The notes under the pieces: generated by a model
Database searches by the model: none
Told to the model about the DNA's origin: nothing
What the model saw: only the letters and a program-made list of their open reading frames with translations
Position numbers and translations under genes: made by a program
Source: Iodobacter fluviatilis
Lineage (GTDB): Bacteria > Pseudomonadota > Gammaproteobacteria > Burkholderiales > Chitinibacteraceae
DNA: 64,000 nt
NCBI RefSeq assembly: GCF_004194535.1
Contig: NZ_CP025781.1
Span: 3,596,001 to 3,660,000 of the forward strand
Reading direction: 5' to 3'
Shown: positions 16,882-26,726 of the stretch, in pieces
Numbering within the stretch: the first letter of the stretch is position 1
How the letters are laid out: every line of letters begins with the position of its first letter

Positions 16882-19800
16882 AACTGCTGATTATCTTGTT
16901 GGTTATCGTTGTATTGCTGCTGCTTTGCTATGGGCTCAGCAAGATGGATCGCCTAGCGCGTAGCTTTATTGATTCAGTTAAGAAAATGGAAAAAGACAGT
17001 GGCATAGAAGGGCGCTACCAAGTGCCTTGGCTGTTACTGTTGGGTGATGACCAAAATAGCGCGGAGTCTTTATGCCGCGCTTGGCAATTAAAAAGTGAGG
17101 AAAAAACCGCGTGGTTTGGGCGCATTTGGTATGCAAGCGATGCCGTGGTGTTGGTTCCTCCTCACGATATTTTTATGCAGGCCGATGGTGCACTGGTCGC
17201 CTTGTCGGCGTGGCGACGTTTATTGGGGGCTTTGCTGAGGGTACGTGGGCAAAGGCCAATCGATGCTGTGATTTGGGCGATTTCTGCCGAACGCTTGCTG
17301 GCTAAGGGAGAAGTATTACAAGCCGAAATTATGCTGTGTAAGCAATTTCAAGATGCCCAGCAAAAACTGGGACAAACCTTGCCGGTGTATTGGTTGATTA
17401 CCGGCTTGCAAGAAATAGCTGGGGCCAAGGAGCTTATCGAATCCTTGCCAGATCAGGCGCAAGACTGTGCGTTAGGGTGGTCTTCTACCTTACCTTTGGC
17501 TAGCGTCTATCAGCGCGAATACTTAGATAAAGCCATTAGTCAGCTCCAAAATCAGCTCGGCGATTGCATTGATGAAATTGGCGCATTAAATGGTGGCGTT
17601 AGCGATGCGCTGTATTTATTGCCACGGCAATTTGATGCGTTACGCGCGCCTTTATTGGCTTTAGGCGATGCGGCTTTTCAAAGTAATGCACTGGGTGATG
17701 CACCGGTGCTACGTGGGCTGTATTTTGTGGGCGCTTATCAGCCGCCTCAAGATGATATGGATGGTTTTAGCCCCGTTGGTGCGCAAGTTCCAGCAATGCC
17801 TATCTTTGCTGGGCGATTATTACGCCAACGCATCGCTGCTGAGCGGGGCTTGGCGCAGCCTATTGTGCGGATTATGTCTTTGCGCCAGCGCTGGCATCGT
17901 TATGTGTGTATCGGCATGGGCGTTTTTTGTGCGGTTTGGTTATTGGCAATGGTGTGGATTTGGCAGAGTGAGCGCCAAGAAGCGATTACGTTGAATTACC
18001 TTTTGAGCGAGCTTGGGTCGGGACAAAGTGAGGAGCAAACCGACAATGATTCTGCTAGTCAAGCGGTATCTGGCCTGTGGCATATGTTGGTAAATGCGCC
18101 ACGCTTGCACTTTGCCAGCGTGGTGTTTCCTGGCTCATTGCTTTCTTCTTTTGATCAGGATTTGGATAAAAAAGTCGCTAACTTATTCAAAACACAGTGG
18201 TTTGCTTCTATCTATGTTCAACTGCAAGCGGATCTAGTTTTTTTGCAGGCTCTTGGTGCAAATAGCGATGTAAGCAGCGGCGATACGACGACCAGTCCTG
18301 AAAATTGGCCGCGTTATTTAGTGGCGCAACGTTTGATGCAAGAGGCCAGCTTGCTTGAGCAAGATGTGATCTTATATAACCGCGCCCTGAGGGGCGGGAA
18401 TGATGCTTTAAACAGTATGACTAATTTAAGTAACCGATTATGGAGCACAGATTTCCACCCAGAGCGCTTGCATTTAAGAGCCAAACTTGAGGGGATATTA
18501 CGCCAATATGCACCCGAAATGGGCAAGCTTATTCGCTTGCAGGATGCGGTAAAGCAAACCAAGTCGAACTTTTCTGGGCTGATGAAGAGCTGGTTGGATC
18601 GTTTATATGGTGACACCACGTTTACAGAAATGGCCGACAACGTACAAACACACCTGACCGATTTACAAAGCAATAATCGCAATAGCTATGCCGAGCTAGA
18701 TGCGTTGCAGCGGCAAATTGCGCTACTTAAAAGGCTCATTGCAGCCAGCAATAGCGCGTGGAGTAGTGCATCGGGGCAAGATTTAGTGCCAGGCTATAGC
18801 ACCTTATTAAACCATGCCCGCTCTAGTAGTTTTGTGGGCAAAGAGGCGGTGCAGCAGATTGAAGCGCATGCCAGTAGCGTGCGTAAAGCGTTTCAAGAGC
18901 GTTGGTCCAATCAAGATTCATCGCTAACTGCGCAAGGTGCGCTGGGGCTTAGAGAAGAAGTAGTGCAGCTGCAAAGCGCGATTCGCTATTTGTTTGAGCA
19001 AGATTTTGTGATGCAGGCCCACTCGGTAGGGCCTAAAACTACGGCCCTGAGTGGCTTAAAAGGGATGAATGAAGAAACGCTGCGCGGCGCGATGGAAAAC
19101 TACCAAAGTAGGCAGCGTTATCAGGCGCAAAACTTAGCCAAAGTGCCCGATGTATATCGATCTGCCCTTGGTGCGTTTGCCAGCAAAAGCACCGCCAATG
19201 CGATGTGGCATGTGTTGGGGGGATATGCTGACGATGAGGTTCAGAGCCGTGGTAAGGATAGTTTGGATGACTTGATCCACGCTGCGCCCGCTACGAGCGC
19301 TGCTTTTGTTGAGTTAGGGCGCAATGATTTAGCTAACGAGCTAAATAGAGAAATCACCGATAGAGCGCTGCAAAGCCTGCGCCAAGCCGATGCCCAGTTG
19401 GCCGAATTGGCACTGTATCAGCCTAAACAAGCCACGTTTTCTTGGTGGGATGGCAAAAAAAATGCCAGTTATAAGGCATTTAAAGCCAGTAACCCATTTG
19501 AGCTACAGCAGTATTTAGTAAGGCAGTTTGAGCAGCTTGCCAGCGTAGCGGTTAATCAAGGTGTGGTGATGGAGTGGCTGGCTGCGCACCCTAAGGGCGT
19601 GTCGGTAAAAGATATGCAAATGATTATGCGTTGGCGTGGTGTGGCCGTGGATCTGAAGAAGTTCAAAGAAAAAGCGCCCGATAGTGGCCCAGCACTGCTA
19701 GCACAGCTGATCAGCAAAGATTTAAATGAGATAGATGTAAACAGCTGCCATAGTAGTTTGCAGCAGCTGGAGTTGCCCGCTGGGCCTGGATATTTTTTTG

Positions 19801-20687
19801 AGCGGGCTCAGCGTTTAGTGAGTTTGGCCAATGAGCGCTGCTCAGGGCTACGGGCACAAAGTAGTGCTTATGCTTGGCAGCAATTGGCCCTGTATTTTAA
19901 TCAACATCTTGCGGGGCGTTTCCCTTTTGCCGCCAATACCGGCGCTGCCGATGCTGATATAGAAAGAGTGAGCGTCTTGATACGGTTGATTGATAGTTAT
20001 TTGCCAAGTGCGCTAGCGGGGATGGACGAGGGGGATGCTGCAAATATGCAGGCGGCGCGGCTGTATTTGCAAGGGCTGCAAAATGCCCGTGAGCTTTTAG
20101 GGCCGCTCCTAGTGCGCGGTACTGCTGAGCAACCGCAGCCCTTGGGTGTGGATATTGATGTGCAATGGCGTAGCGATAAAGAAAAAGAGCAGGGTGCAGA
20201 TCAGGTGGTTGAGTGGAGCTTAGGCCTTGGCGCACAGCGTTTGCGCTATCCACAGGGCGAGCGAGCAAAGCTGCGCTGGTTGCTTGGCCAGCCTGTGACA
20301 TTTGCATTGCGCTGGGCAAAAGATTCACCGCGTCTGCCTGCTGAAGAGGGCATGCAGCCCAATTTAATGGTGAGTGAGCAAACGGCCGAATGGCGCTATG
20401 GTGGTGCATGGTCTTTACTGCGCTTCTTACGTAATCATCAAGCACCGGCAGGCATGGTGTTTCAGGATGAATTTGCCTATCCTGCTCTGCTGTTTAGCCT
20501 GCCTATCCGAGGGCTAAGCAAAGATAATCCGCACGCACAAATGTTTGCTCGCTTTGGCATAAGCGCTGTGGGGGCAAAAACGCTATTACCGGTACATTTA
20601 ATCAATGCCCTACCGCTAAAAGCCCCAGTATCCCCCTTTAGGCAAATCACCTTGCCAGATTCAACAACTGTGGCGGAACTAAAATGA
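16878..20687 (+). CDS. tssM: TssM, IcmF-like T6SS membrane protein with degenerate Walker A
   Basis: A 1269-residue VasK/IcmF protein that spans the inner membrane and contacts TssJ in the periplasm. It starts at GTG overlapping tssL by 4 bp. One N-terminal hydrophobic helix (2-20) is followed by basic residues, and a second helix lies near 338-362; most TssM have a hairpin of two helices at the N-terminus. At 50-64, where many homologues have GxxGxGKT, this protein reads PWLLLLGDDQNSAES, so nucleotide binding by a P-loop is unlikely. The large C-terminal part is periplasmic. Confidence 0.95.
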   Translation: MKLLIILLVIVVLLLLCYGLSKMDRLARSFIDSVKKMEKDSGIEGRYQVPWLLLLGDDQNSAESLCRAWQLKSEEKTAWFGRIWYASDAVVLVPPHDIFMQADGALVALSAWRRLLGALLRVRGQRPIDAVIWAISAERLLAKGEVLQAEIMLCKQFQDAQQKLGQTLPVYWLITGLQEIAGAKELIESLPDQAQDCALGWSSTLPLASVYQREYLDKAISQLQNQLGDCIDEIGALNGGVSDALYLLPRQFDALRAPLLALGDAAFQSNALGDAPVLRGLYFVGAYQPPQDDMDGFSPVGAQVPAMPIFAGRLLRQRIAAERGLAQPIVRIMSLRQRWHRYVCIGMGVFCAVWLLAMVWIWQSERQEAITLNYLLSELGSGQSEEQTDNDSASQAVSGLWHMLVNAPRLHFASVVFPGSLLSSFDQDLDKKVANLFKTQWFASIYVQLQADLVFLQALGANSDVSSGDTTTSPENWPRYLVAQRLMQEASLLEQDVILYNRALRGGNDALNSMTNLSNRLWSTDFHPERLHLRAKLEGILRQYAPEMGKLIRLQDAVKQTKSNFSGLMKSWLDRLYGDTTFTEMADNVQTHLTDLQSNNRNSYAELDALQRQIALLKRLIAASNSAWSSASGQDLVPGYSTLLNHARSSSFVGKEAVQQIEAHASSVRKAFQERWSNQDSSLTAQGALGLREEVVQLQSAIRYLFEQDFVMQAHSVGPKTTALSGLKGMNEETLRGAMENYQSRQRYQAQNLAKVPDVYRSALGAFASKSTANAMWHVLGGYADDEVQSRGKDSLDDLIHAAPATSAAFVELGRNDLANELNREITDRALQSLRQADAQLAELALYQPKQATFSWWDGKKNASYKAFKASNPFELQQYLVRQFEQLASVAVNQGVVMEWLAAHPKGVSVKDMQMIMRWRGVAVDLKKFKEKAPDSGPALLAQLISKDLNEIDVNSCHSSLQQLELPAGPGYFFERAQRLVSLANERCSGLRAQSSAYAWQQLALYFNQHLAGRFPFAANTGAADADIERVSVLIRLIDSYLPSALAGMDEGDAANMQAARLYLQGLQNARELLGPLLVRGTAEQPQPLGVDIDVQWRSDKEKEQGADQVVEWSLGLGAQRLRYPQGERAKLRWLLGQPVTFALRWAKDSPRLPAEEGMQPNLMVSEQTAEWRYGGAWSLLRFLRNHQAPAGMVFQDEFAYPALLFSLPIRGLSKDNPHAQMFARFGISAVGAKTLLPVHLINALPLKAPVSPFRQITLPDSTTVAELK

Positions 20688-21772
20688 GTGAAGAGTTGAT
20701 GCCAAGTGGGTTGATGGGGGGCGTTGAATCGCTATTGCAGCCTATTTCTAATGAATCACCTTGTGGCATGTCGATCCGATATGAGGCGGAATACGACGTG
20801 CTTCGTGAAGCCAAGCGCGAAGACGATACCAGCTTGCCCACCGGTATTTGGCAATCTGAAGTCAAGCGTAGCGATTGGTCTACGGTTGAAAAGATAGGTC
20901 GGCAGATTTTGCAAACGCGCAGCAAAGATTTAACTGTAGCCGTCTGGTTGGGCGAGGCGTGGATGCACCGGCGCGGTATTGAAGGCCTGAATGCCGCGCT
21001 GTGTTTATTATCTGAGCTGTGCAAGCGCTATTGGGACAGTGTTTATCCGTTGCCAAGTGATGGCGATATGAGTTTTAGAACCGGCCCCCTCGCTTGGGGC
21101 GTGCATTCTTTTGGCACGATACTGCTCTCTAGAATGCCTATGCCGGTACTGGATCAGCGTAGTGAATTAGATTCATTTACTTTGGCAGATTGGCGCGTAT
21201 TGCAAAGGCAGCTTGGGCTAGATCAAGGTAAATCGACCAGCAAGGCTTCACAGCTATTGCTGGATGCTGCTGTGAAGAAAACACAAAAAATAAATGAAGT
21301 GGTGCGCGGATCGGATGTGCGCATCATCCGAAGTGCTTATGAGTTTATTGTGCAAGGCATGCTGCATTTGGTGGCTTTATCACAAGATTGTGATGAAAAA
21401 ATGGGCAACGACGCACCCACGTTTAAATCATTGCTCTTGCTGATGCAAGAGTATGACGGAATTTTAAAAGACTGGCTGGCCATGCATCCTCAGCCTATCC
21501 TTACCGAGTTAATTTTATCTTCGCCTACAGAGAAAAAATCAACAATGGAAGCGCTCCCTTTTAGCCAACCCCGTAGCCGAGAAGAGGCCTATCGACAATT
21601 ACAATTGATTGCAGATTACCTTGCTAAAACCGAGCCACATAGCCCCGTGCCTTACTTAATTTACCGCAGCGTGGAGTGGGGCAATAAACCTTTAAGAGAT
21701 CTTTTGGCCGAGTTGATTTCTAGTGATGCAGAAGCAAGAAAATTATGGACTTTGATGGGTGTGTTGCCTTAG
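20684..21772 (+). CDS. tssA: TssA, T6SS cap/assembly protein
   Basis: A 362-residue ImpA-family protein. The N-terminal ImpA_N domain is clear: LLQPISNESPCGMSIRYEAEYD, then DWSTVEKIGRQILQTRSKDL and the LWLGEA-like VAVWLGEAWM. The C-terminal region (SREEAYRQLQLIADYLAKTEPHSP, then WGNKPLRDLLAELI) matches TssA with a VasJ-type C-terminus. It overlaps the tssM stop as ATGA and closes the plus-strand block. Confidence 0.95.
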   Translation: MSEELMPSGLMGGVESLLQPISNESPCGMSIRYEAEYDVLREAKREDDTSLPTGIWQSEVKRSDWSTVEKIGRQILQTRSKDLTVAVWLGEAWMHRRGIEGLNAALCLLSELCKRYWDSVYPLPSDGDMSFRTGPLAWGVHSFGTILLSRMPMPVLDQRSELDSFTLADWRVLQRQLGLDQGKSTSKASQLLLDAAVKKTQKINEVVRGSDVRIIRSAYEFIVQGMLHLVALSQDCDEKMGNDAPTFKSLLLLMQEYDGILKDWLAMHPQPILTELILSSPTEKKSTMEALPFSQPRSREEAYRQLQLIADYLAKTEPHSPVPYLIYRSVEWGNKPLRDLLAELISSDAEARKLWTLMGVLP

Positions 21773-22064
21773 GGGGAGTAGCACAAATGTTTAAGTCTAT
21801 TGGCGGTAAAATGTTGCAGTAAGTACTTTTGTATAAGTTATCCAATATTTTAAAATCATGTGCTTCTCTTCGGGTGTGAAACGACGAAGTCGTTGCGCAC
21901 CAAGGGCCGGTGCACAAGAAAAGCGCTTACACACCCTACGAAAATACATGCTTTTGCATTTAATAATGCCTAACTACTTATTAATATTGTAAAACTATGC
22001 AAACTCCCCATCAGCCATTCGTTCATTTTTTTTGGATTTCTTGGTAGAGGGGGGGGTACATTGC
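21773..22064. other. Intergenic region after tssA
   Basis: About 290 bp between convergent genes. Contains an A/T-rich tract and a run of eight G near 22050. I see no clear terminator hairpin and no gene. Confidence 0.5.
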
Positions 22065-23141
22065 TTATTTCAATTGCGCCGTGGCAGGAAGTCCACCGTA
22101 TTTGAATAAATGATTAATTGCTATTTTATTAAAGCCAACTTCTAAGCGGGCTGAGTTTGAGGCGGGTTTTGTGTTGTTTGGTAATTCAAAAGGCTCTTGA
22201 ACGCTGCCTTCTAATAGTGAGCCATTAAAAATGGCATAAAATTCTTTGCCAATGGCAGGGCTATTGTCATCTTGAATCTCTGCCATCACTAAAAGCTGCT
22301 GCTGTTTAACTGTACGAATTTCATATGGCTGCTCTTTTGCCATGCATTTAACAGATTGATTAGGGTTGTTGCTGAAAATCACCATTTTACGAGTAAGATC
22401 AAATTGGAAAGGGCATATGCTATTTTGTGCCACGGTGTTTTTGCTATTGCTTGAGTAGAAAGTGGTCCATTCATCAATGGACTTAAAGGTTGTATTGTTG
22501 CCAAAATAGCTAAGATAGGTCGTTTTAAGTGGGCTGTGGCCTAAATAATAAGCTTGCGATCCTGCTGGAAATACGGGCGCGGGGGGTTTGAATAATGCAT
22601 ATTCAGGGCGGGTTTGGGTATTTTGTTTTGTTAAGTTAACACTCATGACTGCTAAATTGCTAATATCTTTACTTGTGCCGCTAATTAAATATTGAATATC
22701 ATTTCCGTAATCAAGAATAATGTCATTGCCCTTGGCTGTGACCTTTGCTTGGCCGAGCTTTTCCCATTTTCCATCGACTAAATAGAGTGCTTCATTATTG
22801 TTTAATGGAATGTTTTGCCACTGCAGATTTTTTGAATCGAAATTAAATTGTTCTTCTCTGAATGCTTTGTCTTTAATAGAAATAGTATCATAACGGTCAA
22901 TACTGGCTTCTTGTTTGCCATTTGCCGTGCTGATTGTTTGAACTGAATCAAGGTGCAGTATTTCATTTTGCAATACGTTATTTAAATTGACTTCGCTGCT
23001 TGAGTATTGCGCCAGTAGTAATTGTGAAATGGCGGAGCTCGTTGAGGGCGGAGCCACTACGATATCGGTATTGCTTTCATCTCCACCACATGCAGCAAGT
23101 AAAAGGGCAAAAAGAGGTGCGGTGTATTTAATGGCAGCCAT
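22065..23141 (-). CDS. Uncharacterised lipoprotein
   Basis: A 358-residue protein with a type II signal peptide (lipobox LLAACGG, Cys18). The mature part is rich in Asn, Ser, Gln and Tyr and has short strand-like segments. I do not recognise a domain. It is convergent with tssA and upstream of the serS terminator, and its lower GC distinguishes it from serS. Probably an outer-membrane or periplasmic lipoprotein of unknown role; no evidence links it to the T6SS apart from position. Confidence 0.75.
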   Translation of the reverse strand: MAAIKYTAPLFALLLAACGGDESNTDIVVAPPSTSSAISQLLLAQYSSSEVNLNNVLQNEILHLDSVQTISTANGKQEASIDRYDTISIKDKAFREEQFNFDSKNLQWQNIPLNNNEALYLVDGKWEKLGQAKVTAKGNDIILDYGNDIQYLISGTSKDISNLAVMSVNLTKQNTQTRPEYALFKPPAPVFPAGSQAYYLGHSPLKTTYLSYFGNNTTFKSIDEWTTFYSSNSKNTVAQNSICPFQFDLTRKMVIFSNNPNQSVKCMAKEQPYEIRTVKQQQLLVMAEIQDDNSPAIGKEFYAIFNGSLLEGSVQEPFELPNNTKPASNSARLEVGFNKIAINHLFKYGGLPATAQLK

Positions 23142-23257
23142 TCTACAGCTCGTGTTTATTAGAATGAGCGGCAGTTTAAAGTAAACGGCATATTTTGTGC
23201 GATTTTTTGCAAGGTTGTGGTAATTTTATTGTGTGTTTTTGATAGATGGCGCAATAA

Positions 23258-23286
23258 AAAAGCCGCTACCTAAGGTCGCGGCTTTT
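23258..23286 (-). terminator. Terminator downstream of serS
   Basis: AAAAGCCGC and GCGGCTTTT flank an 11-base loop with A- and T-runs outside the stem, so it could work in both directions. It lies 18 bp after the serS stop. Confidence 0.85.
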
Positions 23287-23303
23287 CAAGGCACTTAATA
23301 TTC

Positions 23304-24614
<1,311 letters not shown>

Positions 24615-24885
24615 TTACACGGCTGGCAAACTCTTAAAAACCTAAAATCTTAAGCCAAATCTAGAAAGCCTATATTAATAGAGGCGGAAGACGCGGGGGC
24701 AGTTATAAATGTGGGGTTGCTTTGTTGGCTCTCACCTATGTATTGACCAAGATGACTACACTATTTGGCAATATAGGGCCAAAAATGGCACGCGTATTTA
24801 ATGATTGAGAGGCGATGCTTGCTACGCTCTTAATAAATAGAGTGCAACAAGTAACGCCCCTCAATTTTCTTGTGGGCTGCTGCCT

Positions 24886-25053
24886 CTAGCAGCCTGTCGG
24901 ACTTAAGACTGATCTAATACGGAAAAGCCGGATTTGGCCATATTTCACGCATTTTTTCGTTGAGTAGCTAGCTATTCGCCTCAAAAACCCACGAAATCTG
25001 TCTCAAACCGGTCTTTCCCTCGCTACGATCGCTTAAGTCCGACAGGCTGCTAG
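24886..25053. mobile_element. Element A (168-bp CTAG-ended miniature element), copy 1
   Basis: Begins CTAGCAGCCTGTCGGACTTA and ends with the exact reverse complement. No coding capacity. Three further copies of exactly the same length occur at 46661, 48000 and 50485. The flanking CTAG may be a target-site duplication, in which case the element proper is 160 bp. Confidence 0.85.
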
Positions 25054-25232
25054 GATCTGTTGACGTTTCATTCATGGCAGTACAGCCCCAAAAAGGGGCT
25101 AAACCCGAAGGGCTGAGTCGGAAAAGGGCCATTCACTGCGTTATGCTCCTCGTTATTGCCTTCGTCACATGCCTTGTGCTTGGCCGTTTTCCGGCTTAGC
25201 GCAATGGCGAATGAAACGTCAACAGATCTTAG
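25050..25232. mobile_element. Element B (CTAG-ended miniature element), copy 1
   Basis: Inverted ends CTAGGATCTGTTGACGTTTC and GAAACGTCAACAGATCTTAG (a few mismatches). The interior contains GGCCATTCACTGCGTTATGC and its neighbours, which recur inverted at 39996-40266. No ORF. It abuts element A copy 1 and shares its CTAG. Confidence 0.8.
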
Positions 25233-25247
25233 GTACCAGTCACTTAT

Positions 25248-25943
25248 TTAATCCAAGCTTAGCGTTGTTTTATCCAGCTCAATCGCGGCATCTAATGCGG
25301 TAAGTAGCTCTTTGCGTGCCTTTAGTTTGGTATTTTTGTGCGCCTTCATGCTGATTTTTTTAAGCGACTGAGCAACGGCTAAGGCGCTGATGGCTAGCGC
25401 TTCTGGTGCAACCAGCATATCTAAAAAGCCAGCGGCTAAAGCGCCTTCTGGATTAAACATCTCCCCATTGACTACAGAGCGCTGAAACGCCGCAGGGCTT
25501 AGGCGATTGCGTGCGATTTCTATACCGGTTTGTGGCATGGTCATGCCAATTTGCACTTCGTTTAAGCCAATGCTAAATGGCCCATTTACGCCGATACGGT
25601 AATCCGCAGAAAGTAATAAAAAAGCGCCTTTAGCGATCGCATGCCCAGGGCAGGCCACGATAACAGGGTAGGGGTGGGCCAGTAGACGGCGGCTAAGCAT
25701 GGAGCCTGCCGTAACTAAAGGAACGGCGTTATCCAAGCCCGAAGTCATTACTTTCAGATCGTAGCCAGCGGATAGTAGCCCTGCATAACTCGTAATTAAC
25801 ACCACGGCTTGATCTTGCTCGGCTCGATCGAGCGCTTGATTGAAGGCGGTAATCACCTCCATAGAGATGGCATTAACCTTGCCATTGGCTAAAACCAGCG
25901 TAGCAATGCCATCTTCTAATTGGTAAGACACAAGTGAACTCAT
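25248..25943 (-). CDS. Crotonase (enoyl-CoA hydratase/isomerase) family protein
   Basis: A 231-residue crotonase-fold protein. The first oxyanion-hole segment reads SAGYDLKVM and the second CPGHAIAKGAFLLLSADYRIG, both at the usual positions, but the acidic catalytic residues of genuine enoyl-CoA hydratase are not obvious. It is a monocistronic-looking gene with a T/A-rich upstream region. Substrate cannot be assigned; an isomerase or hydrolase of the superfamily is equally possible. Confidence 0.9.
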   Translation of the reverse strand: MSSLVSYQLEDGIATLVLANGKVNAISMEVITAFNQALDRAEQDQAVVLITSYAGLLSAGYDLKVMTSGLDNAVPLVTAGSMLSRRLLAHPYPVIVACPGHAIAKGAFLLLSADYRIGVNGPFSIGLNEVQIGMTMPQTGIEIARNRLSPAAFQRSVVNGEMFNPEGALAAGFLDMLVAPEALAISALAVAQSLKKISMKAHKNTKLKARKELLTALDAAIELDKTTLSLD

Positions 25944-26726
25944 AGTTGGCTCTTATTGAATGGGTAAGTGCAGACCTTAGCTGCTCTGGATAATTGGGTA
26001 AAGTGGGGTTAGTCCGCTTGCAGTGCTGGAGTAATTATTTACAATATTCAACAAAAAGATGACGTGAATATTTCAGTATGCTTTTTAATTTGTTTTGATT
26101 GTTGCAGAGTGTGGTAGATATCACTCATAAATTTCTTTTGAAATTTACTCAATATAAATAATTTATGACGTAAAACTAATAATTTTGGAGTGTTTTTATC
26201 CTGTGTAGCGGATTTTAATGGACTTAAAACTACCTACTTTGCTATTAAAAAGGCATAAAAATGCTTGGATTTCTTTAAAATGCTCCTAAGAAAAACCTTA
26301 GTTGATGAATGGATGCTTTAAAAAAATCTTACGGGTTACGCCGTATTTATTAGGGGTATTTATGCGTTTAACTTAAGTTGTTCGGCTATCTTATTGATTA
26401 AAATGAGCTAAATTATTTTGCTTACGGTCGTGAAAATGGCTTGAAGAAGAAGGAAAACTGCAAAATTTGCTATAAGTGGCTCAAGTTGGGAGTATCCCTA
26501 GCTTGCTGGTGGGTTTTTGATTTGCATGAATAATCGAGCACAAACAACTCATAAATTACGCCTACATAGCCCTCTTGATTGGTTACATATCGTTACATTG
26601 ACATTATTCACCTATGTTAATTTTTACCTAGCGAAAGTCGCGTAAATAAAAAGCGGCATGCAGGGCGAGAGGGTTCACTTCATCAGTGAGCTTTGTATTG
26701 TAAGTCTAAAATATCAGGGGGCTTTC
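25944..26726. other. 783-bp AT-rich region upstream of the TonB-dependent receptor
   Basis: No credible ORF on either strand. Strongly A/T-rich and divergent between the crotonase and the receptor, so it should hold both promoters and probably operator sites. I could not identify a convincing Fur-type box or other operator by eye. Confidence 0.5.

Noticed and set aside
22030-22064. Run of eight G near 22050 as a phase-variable tract
   Set aside because: It lies in non-coding sequence just downstream of the lipoprotein stop, so it cannot switch a reading frame; promoter effects are unlikely from that position.
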